Assembly (NCBI GenBank): GCA_035048495.1
Contig: CM068545.1
Span: 12,731,702 to 12,795,701, forward strand
Source of the DNA: Euptelea pleiosperma
Lineage: Eukaryota; Streptophyta; Magnoliopsida; Ranunculales; Eupteleaceae
Direction: 5' to 3'
DNA: 64,000 nt
The notes beneath the pieces are model-generated. The model ran no database searches and had not been told where the DNA came from. It saw nothing but the letters and a program-made list of their open reading frames with translations. Shown piece by piece: positions 1-14,514 of the stretch (the first letter of the stretch is position 1; every line of letters starts with the position of its first letter). Position numbers and translations under genes: made by a program.

Positions 1-229
1 TTTATTTGCTCTCAGACAGCAGCAGAGAAAGATAAGAGAGAGGAGCAGTACAAGTAAAGCTGGTGGTGAAATGATGATATATAAAGGATCCGGGATGCGT
101 CTTCTGATGAAATGTCGGCCGTCCGATGTGGAAAAAGTTGCTCGAGGGTTGATTTATGCCAAGACTGAAAGAGTGAGAGGGAGAAGGCAATATATCTTTG
201 ATGACATACGTTCATCATCAACATTGACG

Positions 230-515
230 ACGGACCACAGTGTAAGCCACGTGTTACACTCTTAGAGACCACTGACCGTATGGATGTTAGGCCCACCCCT
301 AGTTAGAATTGTACACCGAAATTATGCCTGATTAGTGATTTAAAACCATTGGATCTGAATACACACAAAATATGCTGGAATCCAAGGAAAAAATAAACCC
401 TTAAAAAGATTTCATCCAACGGTTAGCAAGCACGAATCCCCACCTAGGATAGTCCCATAGTCTATACGGTCAGTGATCTCTAAGAGTGTGCCACGTGAAC
501 ATTGATGACGGACAT
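230..515. repeat. foldback MITE, FB1 family (copy 1)
   Basis: The left arm (gccacgtg, ACTCTTAGAG, CTGACCGTATGGATGTT) is repeated inverted at 425-500 (ATACGGTCAGTGATCTCTAA, then GTGTGCCACGTG). Flanking motifs near 197-235 and 500-525 (TTGATGACG, CGTCATCAA) are also inverted. The arms match at least six other copies in this window. No clean target-site duplication was found. Confidence 0.6.
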
Positions 516-1129
516 CCGTCATCAAAAGTTGGCTGAGGAGAAGGTGTGGGTTGCTTTACTCGTGTCCCGGAACGAGCTTTCAGCCCACCGCTTCAAGTGA
601 AGTATATCCGTACTGACCCACCCACTTACCCATATTAATATCGTTTCCGCAAACAGCTGAGAAAAATAAATAAAATATTCCAAAAATAAAATTATAGATT
701 TATTTAGCTTATTAGCCTTTTATTTTCGGCTAATTAGCTCATGCCCCTTAAAATGACCAAACTATCCTCCCGCATTTGTCAAGATTTTTTTTATTCAATT
801 GTTGCTTGATTCCTATTTTGGCTAGATCTACATGGTCTACGGGTCGTAATTTTACGAAAAAAAGAACCTAATTTGGTCACTTAATTTGTTAAATAGAAAT
901 TAAATGGCTTTTCGGGATTTATAAAACTATGGGTCTTTTTAATAGCTCTATTTAAATGCTTAATACCCATTACCCCATTTGCTTGTTGCTTAAATTCAAT
1001 AGTAAGGGTATTATTGTCATTTTATAAAATCATGAATTTATTTAAGGCAAATTTCATACAAAAAATATTTATTTTATTTTATAAAATGGGGTCACTTTGT
1101 GAATTTACGGAGGATTCGGGAAATTAGTC

Positions 1130-1457
1130 GAGTAAAACTTTGATCAGAGAGTCCTGTCATTAAAGCTGATGAGAGCGCACAATATGAGCCATGTGGCATA
1201 CTCTTAGAGGATTCTGACCGCATGGATGTTTGGAAAATCCCTAGGTGACCTACAAAACAAAAATCAGCCCGATTAGGGATTTCTAGGCATTGGATTGGAA
1301 TTATTTTCATGGGTTGATTTTAAAAGTGTGAATTTGAGCTTTATTGACCATTATTTGAGATACAGAGATCCAAAGGTTAGAAATCACTAATCAATTTGAT
1401 TTTGGTTTGTAGGTCAGAGTCCTTTCTGAGTGTGCCACGTGGCTCATATTTGTACTC
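1130..1457. repeat. foldback MITE, FB1 family, 9-bp TSD (copy 2)
   Basis: The element begins GAGTAAAAC and ends TTGTACTC, and is flanked by an exact 9-bp direct repeat AAATTAGTC at 1121-1129 and 1458-1466. The arms carry the family core: gagccatgtggc, ACTCTTAGAGG, CTGACCGCATGGATG, and their inversion on the right. A 9-bp duplication with long inverted arms is typical of Mutator-derived MITEs. 328 bp, non-coding. Confidence 0.85.
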
Positions 1458-2106
1458 AAATTAGTCTGCCTAAAACACGGTTAAAGTAATCTTTACAGAG
1501 AATCTCAACAACAACTGTTTCGGGCCCTGCCACTTTTTAATAGAATAAAAGAAGTGTAATGGAGTGGGAGTGTCAGAATTTTTGAATTTTTAAAAAGGGC
1601 CATTTCTCAACGGTCATAAAATCGACCGTTACTTACGGAGCTTTGTTTCAAGATCCTGAAGCGACGGTCCCATGGCGCGGGACTTCGCACGTGCCCAACA
1701 GCCTAGTGGGCCGCAACCCCAACCGACCACGCTTCTAATTCATTTTAAAAAGCCAAATGAAAAGGAGAAATTGTTACAGTACTAGTATGTCCCACGATTA
1801 TACGAGACGCCAGCCAGAAAGCTTACTTGGAAAGAATTCCTCAAAATTTCTCGCGTTTGGGCCCAACACAATCACCAATCATACCTTTCCGCTTTCTTTT
1901 TACGCCTAGTAAAGGGCCCACCTTGTAAAGGAATTGTGAAAGTTGTGGTTTGCTGTCTAAGCCATGTAAACCGTAAGACTTCTACGTCCCACGTGACGAC
2001 GGGAACTAAGTCACGCGGGATGGGCCCAGATCATATTTTGAGCCTGTAAATTTATAATGGCCCATGACCATGATGGGCACCGCAATCTTATGCTCATTGA
2101 TAAACT

Positions 2107-2200
2107 CAAGGTCTTAAATGGTCTGTTACGGTATAGCGTTACAGTTATGACTGTATAACTGCCGTTATAATGGGTCACGGTCAAAATATTATTTTTAATT
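2107..2200. repeat. hAT-type MITE end (partial)
   Basis: CAAGGTCTTAAATGG followed by palindromic GTTACGG/CCGTTATAA units resembles the terminus of the hAT-like elements at 40307-40572, 59327-59766 and 60931-61216. The opposite end was not found, so this may be a half element. Confidence 0.35.
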
Positions 2201-3889
2201 AATATTTTTTTTTTCAACTTAATAACACTAAATATATAGAAATACAGGAGAGCCGCTTCTCCAACTTTTGACATTGAGATGGCTTTCCGTGTCTCAAAGA
2301 AGTTAAAAAAAGTGTTTCCGCACTTTTGCAGGAAATGTATCTTCGTGAAAATGGGTCTCACATTTTGACCATTTTGTCCGACTCTTTCTTCTATATTACA
2401 AAATAACTTCTAAAACTCTTATAATTTTTAAGGATATTCTTGACATTTTGACAGAATTTAGAAGCTCACAGCTGATTTTATCCCCTCATTTATACTCCCT
2501 CTTATTTGTTTCAACAAAGAAGGGCCGAGATCTTATCCCCTAAATGGATGGTGGATCTAAGCCACTCATACCCAATTTTGACAAACACTTTGTCGGAGAG
2601 TGACGTGCGGGCCCACCTACTAGTAAACAAATAAAAGACAGCTGAATAGTTACTTTTGTCCAGCCCAAGGATGATAAGAAAGAGGTGTTTTGGTTTGAAA
2701 CTTGAGAATTGGCATTTTTGGGGACGGCGAAAAGGGGATTAACGATGCAATTTGCTAAAACGAGAATATAGGAGTTCTGAGTGTTCTACGCTTCTTTGCA
2801 GGTGCTCGCTCTTTAAAAGTTCAGTAAATTAATAATAAGACTTATATTTTAATTGCTTATACTCTTTAAGTCATTAAGTCTTTACTTAACAAACTAAGCT
2901 TCTTAGATTCCTTGGGAACTGAGGCACTCAAGTGGGGAATGTGAAAGATCATCAAGGTGCTGTTTGGAGATCCAGCCTAGACAAACATTTCCTCGACTAG
3001 TCGACTGGTCATGATATCCTTGCATCCAAACAACCCATAAGTTTTTTAACTAAGCAAAATCTTATGAGATGGGTTATGAGCCCCATGTGTGATCATTAAA
3101 CTTACCCTAAGACTTCCAAGTTTCCAACCCCATAAATAAATAAAGGTGCTGTTGGAGATCCAGCCTTCCATCTTTATTGTTGGTGAAGAGAGACAAACAC
3201 TTCCTTAACCATATATATCCTTGCATCCAAACAGCCCATAAGTTCCTTAAATGAGGAAAATCTTAAGAGATGGGTTGACGAGCCCCCCATATCTTCGCAC
3301 GTATGCTCATTAAACCTATCCCTAAGACTTCCAACCCCATAAATAGATAGACATAAAAAATAAAAATTATATTGTATCCTATTAACCGACACCCCATATA
3401 TTTATTACCTCACCCACACGCCACACCACATCTTATCGGCCGTTACCACTAAGGGAAGCACACGCTTCAGTCTGATGTGGCAATTTTCTATCGGTAAGGA
3501 TGACCAAATGGTCATAAACGAGTAAAACGGTGACGAGCAGAGCCAAACCAGGAGATATTGCGGGCGCGGAGAGCTTAAAGCGGCTGCGATCGGTGGGGCA
3601 CTTTTTTAAGTCAAACGTCCAAGTCCAAGTTTGTGCCTCCACACCGTCAAATACACATATGATCACCACGTGTCAGTCGGAAATGGGGGATCTTCCAATT
3701 TTTTTTCTTTCTCGTCTGTAGCTAGATGCCTAGAAAGTCCAAGATCTCTAAGCCTAATTCTGATAAAATGTAAAATCTAAGATTTTCTACGTCTGAGAGT
3801 GAAATTTTAAGGAAGGTATACCTACTTTGTACCAAAACTAGCTGGGTGGGACCCACATACGGGATTTTATCCAATGACTACTACCAGTG

Positions 3890-4216
3890 ATCGTTGGTCA
3901 CAATATGAGCCACGGGGCACATTTTTTAGAGGACACTGACCAACTATGGATGTTTGGCCAATCCCTAGGTGGACCTAAAAACCAAAAATCAACTTGATTA
4001 GTGATTTCTAAGCGTTGGATTGGAGTCATTTTCGTGGGTTGATATTTAACCGTGGGAATTTGAGCATTATTTGGGGTACCAGATCGAAACGTTTGAAATC
4101 ACTAATCAGGTTGATTTTTAGTTTGTAGGTCCAGGGAATTAGCCAAACATACATGGTCAGCGTCCTCTAAAAGTGTGACACGTGGCTCATGTTGTCTGGT
4201 CAGGCATGTTTTACTC
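3890..4216. repeat. foldback MITE, FB1 family (copy 3)
   Basis: Arms: gagccacggggcac ... GACCAACTATGGATGTTTGG on the left, and the inverted CATACATGGTCAGCGTCCTC ... GTGACACGTGGCTC on the right, ending GTTTTACTC, the family terminus. The left end has decayed and no TSD was recognised. Confidence 0.6.
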
Positions 4217-4675
4217 TAACATAAGCTGCCACGAGGCCCACGACTCAAAAGAACAAATGTAAATGGTTCTTAAGGGGGCGTTTGGCAACACAAAAATAAG
4301 CAATTCATTGATTTTTGTAAGCCAAGAAGTTAGTTTGGATGTGTTTAATAATTTTAACTTTTGAAAAGTTAAACTAACTTAAAACTCTCAAAAATTAGAA
4401 TGACTCCCGACGCTTTTAATTTCTAAGGCTTTTTTTGGAGGTAAAAGATCAACTAGTAACTTCTATTACTTCTCCTTCCCAAACGCCCCCTAACAGTCCA
4501 GCCGTTTCTACGATAATTTTACAATTGTGTGGTGCACCAAGTTCGGCGGGAGGTGCAACTCATTCATATAATTTTAGTCAACTATAGTCCATGCTACGCA
4601 AGTATTTGATGGAGATACTCTTTAAGTGTGCCCTAGATTTTTTGGAGCAACTTAAGTGTCGTATGACGTCTCTTT

Positions 4676-4846
4676 CATTTGGTTGAGGCATCTTTCCTTC
4701 ACCCTCTATCAGCTAGTGACACATGTCGGGTCTCTCTCTCTCTCTCTACTTTATCTTTCTTTCTTTCCTTGTTGGCTTCAATCAGTCACCAGGGCGTTGC
4801 CCTCCATGTCACTGATTGGGGGTTGACGAGATGCCTCAACCAAATG
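4676..4846. repeat. small inverted-repeat element
   Basis: An 18-bp perfect inverted repeat (CATTTGGTTGAGGCATCT at 4676-4693 and its complement at 4829-4846) brackets about 135 bp that include a CT microsatellite. This fits a small MITE. Its superfamily is not determinable here. Confidence 0.45.
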
Positions 4847-5481
4847 GGTGAGGCAAGGTTTATTGATTTTAATCTGATTCAGTATAGAGATTATGTCAAA
4901 GCAAACCCACCGTTAGATTCTCATCGGAATCACGCGTGAGATATGTTGGGTGAAATTTTATGTAAAGAAAATTTTATGTCTGCAGATCCCGACCCTATAT
5001 TTTATTCTCAGAAGAACAAATGGCTTTAAATCCTTTTACAAAAAATAATGTATCTTTGACGTCTTAGCAAGGTCACAGCTCTCTTTCGGAATTCTAGCTG
5101 TAACTCCACCTTGTTAAGTCTTTGTTGAGAATTCTGATTCATACAAAAACACTTTTCTCCTTATAAATTCAAAGATGCATGCTTTTAAGGGAAGATATGG
5201 GTCTATATAGATTGAAACAGGCGAACGAGTTTCGTTTACTGAATCTCAAATAGTTGGGATAAGGTTACAACTGCGATTTATAAAATGACCTATGGACTTA
5301 GGGCTCACATGCAGATGAGTTGAAGGGCTGGTTTTTGGTGATATTTTTCTCAGCATAGATATCAACGTAACAAAAAATAGCCCATTCCAACATTTGTAGC
5401 CTTATGAAAAGTGAATTGCAAGTTGAAGATTTACAAGAGGAGCCCAGAAGACAAAAATAATCCACGCAATTTGAACCCATC

Positions 5482-5487
5482 TTTATT
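5482..5487 (-). terminator. candidate poly(A) signal of AGD5-like gene
   Basis: AATAAA on the minus strand, about 190 nt after the stop codon at 5678-5680. The position suits a plant near-upstream element, but this is sequence only, without transcript support. Confidence 0.35.
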
Positions 5488-5677
5488 ACTCCATTACACC
5501 TATTCATACAAATGAAGCTACCACCAAATAAAAAAATTTGAAACTGCCCCTACACAAATAGCTTACAACCCCAATACAGACCAAATAAAAAAAAAACTGC
5601 TATATTTCCTGTAACATTCCTATTCTGGTATGGAAGAGAGAACCATTCTCTGTTTTTCCTGCAACTGTAGCGATAAT

Positions 5678-8600
5678 CTAGGATTTTGAGAACATCCCTT
5701 GTGTTAATGATGAGAAGTCATAGTCTTTTCCTGATCGGGTAGGAGTGACAGAAGAAGACGCCGAGGGAGGCCTACTCACTCCACTGGTGGCTACGCCATT
5801 GATTGGAGCAACTGGCCCCATTGTATACGTGCTGCGAAAGCGAAATAATAATGATAATTATGAATATGATGATAGTCTGTATAAGAGCAGGTAAGTGTAA
5901 CTGATAAATAATAGCCATTCAATGGTATTATCATCGATACTAATTTCTTGTAAACCACATATACATGTGGGAGTTTGGTTACTGTTGTAAGTCAATTCTT
6001 GAATAGACATTTTAGACATCATAGATAATTCCAACTTTTTCAAGAATGCTTTTCCACCCACTTGAAGCACCCTTTTAAGTATAAAATAGTTCTGCTAAAA
6101 TGTGCAAGACAACCATCAACCTATTTTATTGGCATGTAAGACTTATAGCAGTAACCAAACTGTATTGAACAAACCCAATTACGAGCCCAATCCTTGATAT
6201 CAAAAGCAGCAAAGAAATTTATAGACGGAGGCAATACCCGGATGTTGCAAAAGGAACAGATTTCCCTGATGCATGTGCCGGTCTGACATTTCCCATCTGG
6301 ACAAAAAGGAGTAAACGAAGATACAGATTGATTTGACACACTTGGATTCCAGTAAGAGTACTTGGAGGTTAGGTTTCTAAGAGATCTACCTGCATAAATT
6401 TCTGTAGCTCATTCTGTCCGGCTACTGGCATCCTCACTCCAGGAGCCTGATAGCCAAGGCTTGGCCAGTTTTGAGCAGGCAGGCTGCTGCCTTGTGTGTG
6501 GGCAACACTGGAGCCAGATTGTTGGGTATTGACAGGAATTGTTGGGGCCCCACCACCGGACTTAGCTGCAGCAGCCATTAGAAGAGACTGTTGCTGTGCC
6601 AGCATCGCAAGTTGTTGCTGATGGATGGAAAATGGGAACACCATGTTGGACTGCACCATATCAGACATAAAATATTAAGAAAAGACTAACCCTTTCCATT
6701 CCCGAGCAACAAATAATAGTAAACTGGTAATAATAACTATTGTTATACCAGGTTTTTTTTATCGAAAAGAAATATATTAATGTATTAGAAACACGAATTC
6801 CTCTCTAGAGTTGGACTTTCAGTGTCCAATTCGACTGGTCAAACCTAATTGTCTCAACCGAGTAAAATAAAACTTCATTGATTTGTAAAGTAATTGGATT
6901 TTAGACTCCATATTAGGATCCTCTGCCTAGTTTATTTTATCAATGGTTCTAGCAATAAACATGACAGTAAATAGTGTTTACTGCTGCATGTCAGCCAATG
7001 TAACAAGGATACGGACACGTGTCTCCGTGTCCGACATGGGTACAGAGTGTCAGACACGCTAACCCCGACAAACCCAATACGTTGACACGTCCGTACAGTT
7101 CATTGTTTATGCTGAAAGAAATATCTTCTAAATGCTTTAGTCCATATTAAGTATGGAATACAGAAAGAATGTATTTAGATTACGCCAATATACATTAAAA
7201 ACACATAAGCCATTTACAAATAATAGCTGTAAACAAAATTTGAATAAATTGAGCTTTGCTTGAAAATGTTTGTCAGCATGTGTCTAACACGTGAATACGG
7301 CAAGGTGTCTGACACAGCAAATTCTTAGAAAAAATAATCTCCTTGTGACATAGACGTCAGTTCATTTGGTTAGGACCCATCAATTGATAGTAAATAGTAC
7401 TCAAAAAAATCCATAAGATGATATCGCAACATATACCTTTTCAAAAAGGCCCATTATGTCATTTTTTACATCTTTCTGGGGTTTCTCTGAAACTGGAGGT
7501 GGTGTGACTGATAGAGAATCCTTAAATAGATCCTCAATTCCAGACGAGGATTGGGCCTTAATTTCAACTGGCTTTGCGGGACCAACTTTCTCTGTCAAAG
7601 ATGCTGATTCCGCAGCTGTAAGTTGTCAAGGTTTGAAGTCAATGGAAACAATGAAGCATAATTACCACAGTTGTAGTGACTGTAACCAAGAACTGGCGGG
7701 CCAGGAAAATATTAGCAAACAAAAGCAGAAAGGTAGCAATTATTGCTTGGATGTCACCATTTGGCAAAGAAACACATACACTGGAAGCCTGCCCATGCGT
7801 TATCATCAAGGGAAGATGTCTGGGAGCCATTTTCGCTTGGTCCATTCATAGATAGCATGTTGAAAAGATCAGTAGCAAAATCAACTTTGGGGGGTGAGAC
7901 GACTGGTGTACCGTTAGCTGCCTGTGTTGTTGATTCAGCCTGTGGCGCAGCTGGTTCTGTTTTCTGCACAACTGGTGCCGGTTTTGGATCAGGAGAAACC
8001 TGTTTATTAGGTCAAATATGTCGCATAATGAGTTCTTTCAATCCCATATCTGGAAGCGTAAACAGAAACACATCTCATACAGCAAAGAGTGAAACATCCA
8101 ATGAAGTTTTACAGGAAAACCAAGTCAAGCTTCAGTAAAATATGAGGTAGGTTTAGGGAAATTAGGATAAGCCTTGCTAATTTGAATTGATAATCACTCG
8201 TGCACAAGCCCTGTCAGTCCCTCGCTTTCTAATCAGTCCCCTTTTTGTTAGCAGGTCACATGATTGATGCTGATAGATTCACAGAGAAACATCTAAGCAA
8301 GTACATGGTGTGTCCAACCTATTATACTAGTTGGATATAGCATAAAGATGCACCAAAATGGAAGCAGTTGAGGTTTCCAAGTGAAACTTATTGGTTGCTA
8401 AATGCATTAAGAAAGATAAAAGTAGGGGAAAGAATCCCAAATATAACAAGAATTGCCTCCATACACCACTTTTAGCTAATGCATCAGCATCCTCGTCAGT
8501 GCTTTCTTTACATGTCTATTTGAAATTTTCTCCCCAACCAAATCTGCTTTTTGATCAAGTGTATCGGTGATTCTCCAAGGCCAATAGAGGGATTAAGTAC

Positions 8601-11600
8601 CCAAGAGATGTCACATGGTTTAAAGTTTCACTTCAGTTAGTACCACAGTTTAAAATCTTGTTTCGTCTCGGCCGAGACGTCTTGTTCTAGTAAGGTAACG
8701 AGATCATACATGGGGGGGGGGATGTACAATAGTATCACACTGCTTAATTACCTACAAAATTTTCAGTATAACTGATGTTAGATACAACCATAATTTTAAA
8801 AGGCACAATAAGCATATAAGCATTGAGGCACAAATTCTGTTGTTGTGCTTCCTATCAGGCGTGTGTGCCTCACACGTTACCCCAAGAGATTTAGTCATCA
8901 ATTGATCTACACCCTCGGCATTATGGATAACCTTCTAATCTAGAGCTAAAACTTGGAAGGCTAGAAAAGAAAAATTAATGGCCAGGATTATATCTTTACA
9001 GAGTGATATCTAAACGGGTATCTTAGAATTAGATGGGTTTTATGCTTTTTTCCCATTTAATACTTCCCTTATCAATCATAACGACCTTGATCAATGGTTT
9101 AGTGGGCCAATGGAATAACAAATTGGGAAGGGTCTACTAGGAGATGATTTACCTTAGCGGTTTATTTGAAAGAAGAAAAACATGGGAGTGTTAGACTTGA
9201 GCCTCATGCCTTGATTTACGCATCTTGAGGTCCTAAGACCTCACCTCATGCCTCCACCTTTGAAAAAAAGTATTATAGACCCAATAACAGTATAATCCAG
9301 TACCTAGAATAACTCTTATAGTCTATCGACGTTGGTAAACTGTGTTGCTGTTTTTCTTTCCTTATAAATTATAGTATAATGACTAACAGAAACAGTAGCC
9401 ATGCAAGTATCTGGGTAGAAGCTGCCTTGAACTAAAGCAAATAAAACACTAAATAAGGGCAGAAAAAATATTACACTTACACAGTTTATTACCTGATCTG
9501 ATACTTTAGGAGGAGCAGGAATACTGGCTTTTGTAGCTGGAACACTATTATTTGGCGCAAGGTTCCCCCGCTCCTCAGAGGAGTGTTCTGCATTATTGGT
9601 GTATGCATGACCACCTTTATCCCCAGGTCTCTGCCTATACACAGAAGCCCTCTCTTCACGTACTTTCGAAGGTGATTTTGGTTTTTCATCCCTCGGAATC
9701 CATCTTTTCTCTTCATACCTTACATGTCCACATTATTTTAGTAAAAACAACGTAAGTACCCTTAAGCCAGAAACCACATATGGTAAAGAATAACAAAGCA
9801 CTGAACTTATATTAAGAAGAACTGGCACTAGTCGATGGTGAACACTCTTACGGAAACGTACTTTGCACGAATGAAATTCTCAATCCCAACTCTGTCATAT
9901 TTTGGGGGCAGTTCTGCTTCCCAGTAGTTATTTGACTTCTCATTTCCCATTGCTGCATGCAACCAGAGCCAAATTGATGAAGCTGACTGTTCTCAATCTT
10001 ATATCAGATTACACATCAATTGAAAAGCTCAAAACTAAAGCCTGAGACCTTATCAAAAGAAGAAGAGATAAATGTAACAGAAAGCCTGAGAAAGAATCCC
10101 TATTCTCACATTGAATAAATGCAACCTGCTCTGGAAGCCATGTATCTAGCGTAGCAGACCTAACCTGCAACAAGTATCTAGTGCAAATCAGAATACAAAT
10201 TGCAGACAAAAACTGACAATTAGGAACTACGAAACTGCATGCAAATTGAGACAGTGGAAATCCAGGGTAACAAAATATATAAAAGGAGAAATGATTTGTA
10301 GGTCTATACTTTATACAACAATACAAACTTGGATTCCAGAACATAACTTGCCTGAAGTGTTAGACGTCGAAAGGAATAGAAATACAAAAAGTTCAACAAA
10401 CAAGTAACAAAAGTATATACAATGGAAGAATAAAAACTACGTGCAATGAAAGAAAAGAATAATTAAGTGTACAGAAAACCAAAAAAGATATATTATAAAA
10501 GTATAAAATAAGAGGCATTCATATAATGTGTGTTTTTCCAGAACATGTACTATCTACTCATGATACTGCATATGTAAGCAATATAGGACAACTATAAATA
10601 TATATATATATATATATGAAATACACATGTTAAACAAGGGAAAGCCATTACGTTCCCCAACTTTCCATTTTGAAATTCAGACATATAAGTCAACACATTT
10701 CACGAGTTTAAATGAGTTGAACTCCTACGACACCAAATCCCAAATCCTCCAATTAAAGCTCAACGTCAAGTTCCATCCACAACCGATGTGAGTCTAAAAC
10801 TGTAAAAACCCTTTACACATGTTGATGTGATACTAAATAGAGAATTATTGTACACCAATGCATAAAAGAGTGTACACACACACATGGATATATAATACAT
10901 ACAGATACAACTATTTTTTTTGATAAGTATACAAATACAGCTATGTACATTGTACACACATATGCGCTAGGGACTATCTGCAAGTACTTTCCTTTGAGCT
11001 AAGCCTTTGTGCAATCACAATTCGCACAAAATCTGTCTTAAATAGATCTCCTGCCCTTAACTCTGGTACGGGACTATCTGGAAGTGCAAGGCTGGCTATA
11101 GGGGCATCGGTCGATAGGTGCATACGCATAGGGGCATCAGTCGCATGCATAGGGGGTGAGGTCGCATAGACGAGTGCAGCTAGAGGTCTGCATATCAGGA
11201 ATGGTTTCAGGGCAAGTCAAGCACTTGTTGCGGCCAAGCAGTACTGGAGACTAATTATGGGACAAGAGAGTCTTTGGAAAGAAATTCTACTCACCAAATA
11301 TTGCCCTTCGATGAATCAGAAAGACATTGCAAATGGAGCTGGTCTCCGATTTGGAAGAATAAAGCCAGAAGCATAAATTAATTACCGGGGTGGGGACGAA
11401 TTCGTGAAATTGCGAACCGCCTCGGAAGAGAACAACATGCAGATAGACAGACTTTGTGAGCGGTCAGATAGTCGTAGGGTTACTCAGTAGGGGTAGTTGG
11501 AGAGGGAGTTTATATCTCGCGCGTACGTACCCGCAGACCCTAAGATTACTTGTAAAGTCTAACACTTTAAAAAAAATGTTAACCAAGTATATAATTATTG

Positions 11601-14457
11601 TCTAAAAAAACAGATAGCATTCGTTTTTAGGTAAATCACTGTATGTTGGAAGTATTGTGACTATGATGAAAATTTTATATGTATAGTCGTTTAAAGTGTG
11701 TATACTCAACTAAAACAAATGAAATGAAAATATAAAAAAGAAACAAGGAGGCCTAAGCTCTTGTCTTCAGGAAGGTTTGAAGATCTTTGCAGTTTCCTTT
11801 GATGATCGTTGATCATTGAAGGGGATTAGACAAATCTGTTATCTTGGGCAAAGGGGAAAGCTCCAGACCCTTGGAAGCTTGTCAACACTGTAGATCACAT
11901 TCAAGATCTTTTGTTTAATTTGGACATTTTGTATAGCCATATGCTTATGAGTGACAATGGAAAAGAAGTTGTTGTCGTTGCGGATGGTGCTCTTAGGCCT
12001 TTTTTGTACTGAAAACAAGGGTCAGCAGGTTAGGCAATGGTTATTAATAATAACCTAGCCAACAGTTATACCAGATCCATGGTGAGAAACCAGATTGATT
12101 ATAAATAAGTGTGGATTCTTTTGAGACTATTGATATCTGAACTGTAATCTACTTGAATATTCTTAGAGATGCAAAGTGACCGCAAGAGCAGTTTTTTGCA
12201 TCATAAATTTGTTATCAGTTATCCTGCCAATTATGGAGGAATTGGAAGAGAAGTTATAAGGTATTCCATAAGCTACACTTGTTGTTCCCCATGGACTCTT
12301 TCTATCACAATTCACGTTTTGGAAAATCCAACCAAATAGGCACAATACATTAAAACAAACACGGTCTTAGTAGACGCCAACAAAGAAAATAATGTTCCTC
12401 TAATTAAGATTTTCACTATTCCAAATAAACCACATTGAATCTATGTACCCATACATGCACTAAAAACTTTAACTGACACAACTCACTACGTCTATGTTTT
12501 CTTAATGTTCTACTGTGTTGTGGTCTATAATGATGCATACAACCTAAAAAAAAATCACCTTCGAAATGTGCACCCCAAGACTTCTGTGGATTCCGGAACA
12601 CTGCATGCATATGAAAATTCCCACATTCACGCTAGCCCATCTTGGACCTCTGCATAAAAAACAAATAAATATTAGCAACCCATGCTGACGTACCTTTATT
12701 ATGAAAGCGGTTAGGTTCTGATCAGGCTTCGGGCTTCGAGCTTTAGGCCTCAGGCTTATTCGAATAAGATTCCATATTTATTCTTCATTATCAGAAGGTC
12801 CCATATTGTTGTGGTTGATTTTGTCCATAATCTTTATTATCTCAACAAAGATATTGTTCATTCTAGTGAAAATGTATACACTATCCCAATTGCTTCTAGA
12901 TACCTACTTGCTTTTGCAGTCAGCACACTCCCTGTTCTCTGGCAATTTAAGAAGCCCCTCCAGTATCTACAGATCAACATAACAGACAAGATAAAAATCC
13001 ATCTTAAATCCATGGGAAAGAACTAATAGAACATTGGTAGTATTACTTTTTTTTATCAACTGAACAAAATTGGTGAGATGATATTGGCTCGAAAATAGCA
13101 TTCGGTAAATGGATTAGAAGAGAGTGAAATTAGCAGCCAAAGGTGCGATAAGATTGTTACAAATCTTTGAGCTATTTGGAAATAAGAGAAGAGTCATGTA
13201 TGTTTTCTACATGACCTCCACTAGTCTTTTATTAATGTGATAATTTAAGGAATTACAATAAACCCCCTAGATAATAACATAATTAAGAGACACCCCTGAC
13301 TGCATAAAATAGCATACTCCCCTCAAGTTAGTGCATAGATATCCGTAGTGCCCAACTTGCACAAGATCACAGACAATCCCACTTTAAAAACTCATTTAGT
13401 GAGAACATTTGCCAATTGGTCTTCGGACTTCACAAATGGAATACAAATATGACCTGCCTAAAGTTTCTCTCAGATGAAATGTCGATCGACTCAATATTTT
13501 TAGTCGTGTCCCTGTACAGGATTCTGTGCTACGATGATGGCAACTTTGTTATCACAGTACAGGTTCATCGAGTTTGGTACCTCAAACCCAAGTTCTGATA
13601 ATAAAAATCACAACCAAACAGCCTTACACACACCATGTGCTATAACCCTATAATCTACCTCAACACTGGACCTTGCAACCACGATCTATTTCTTGCTTCT
13701 CCAGATCACAAGATTGCCTCCAATAAATGTGCAATAACCAAATGTAGTCCTTTGATATGTCACTGAGTCAACCCAATTTGCATTTTGTAAAAGTCTCTAC
13801 CTTCAAGTGACCATGTCTAGAGAATAATAATCCTCCCCTAAGTGTAAACTTTAGCTACCTGAGTATTCTGAAGGCAACATTAAAGTGAGTCGTCCTAAGT
13901 GCATGCATAAACTGACTGATCACACTGACAGCATATACAATGTTTGGGTATCCCATAAGTAGATTAATTTTCCCACCAACTTTTGAAATCGCCTTGCATC
14001 AATAATAGGCATCCCATCGTGCTCATGCGCACCAATTGAGATGTAGGACTCATTGGGGACCTCAGGGCCATCATATATATTTCCTGAAGATATTACATAA
14101 TATATATGGGTCAGGTTATTTTGACATGCCTTTGTGAGGCCCATGTAGAAATGAGTTAAGGGTTGAGTTTTGGTTAGTAGGATCTCCTTGCCATGGAGAT
14201 CATCCTCACGAAAAAATCAGCCCATTCTGACATTTTTAGACCTATGAAAAATGGGTTACAAGTTGAAGAATTTTGGACCATCCATTCACCATTAACTTTA
14301 TGTCCACATTTGATAGGGTTAGAAATTTCCGAATGGGATGATTTTTTGTGAGGATGATCATCATGGTGAGGAACTGATCCTCGTCAAAAATCAGCCCTTA
14401 ACTCATCTCCATGTAGACTCCACAAGGGCGTGCCATGTTAGGCGTATAGAACAATGG

Positions 14458-14514
<57 letters not shown>

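Larger units (their letters stand above)
1..5480. other. intergenic, MITE-rich
   Basis: No host exon recognised. The stretch is AT-rich and holds foldback MITE copies near 230-515, 1130-1457 and 3890-4216, a hAT-like end at 2107, and an inverted repeat at 4676-4846. The open frames here are short and show no family signature. The 3' flank of the minus-strand AGD5-like gene enters from the right at about 5480. Confidence 0.6.

Noticed and set aside
7456..8138. Overlapping 131-aa plus-strand frames
   Set aside because: Antisense to AGD5-like exons 7780-7999 and 7437-7615, which are in phase and match the family.
10596..10620. Possible TATA box in (TA)n
   Set aside because: A microsatellite inside an AGD5-like intron, not at a promoter.
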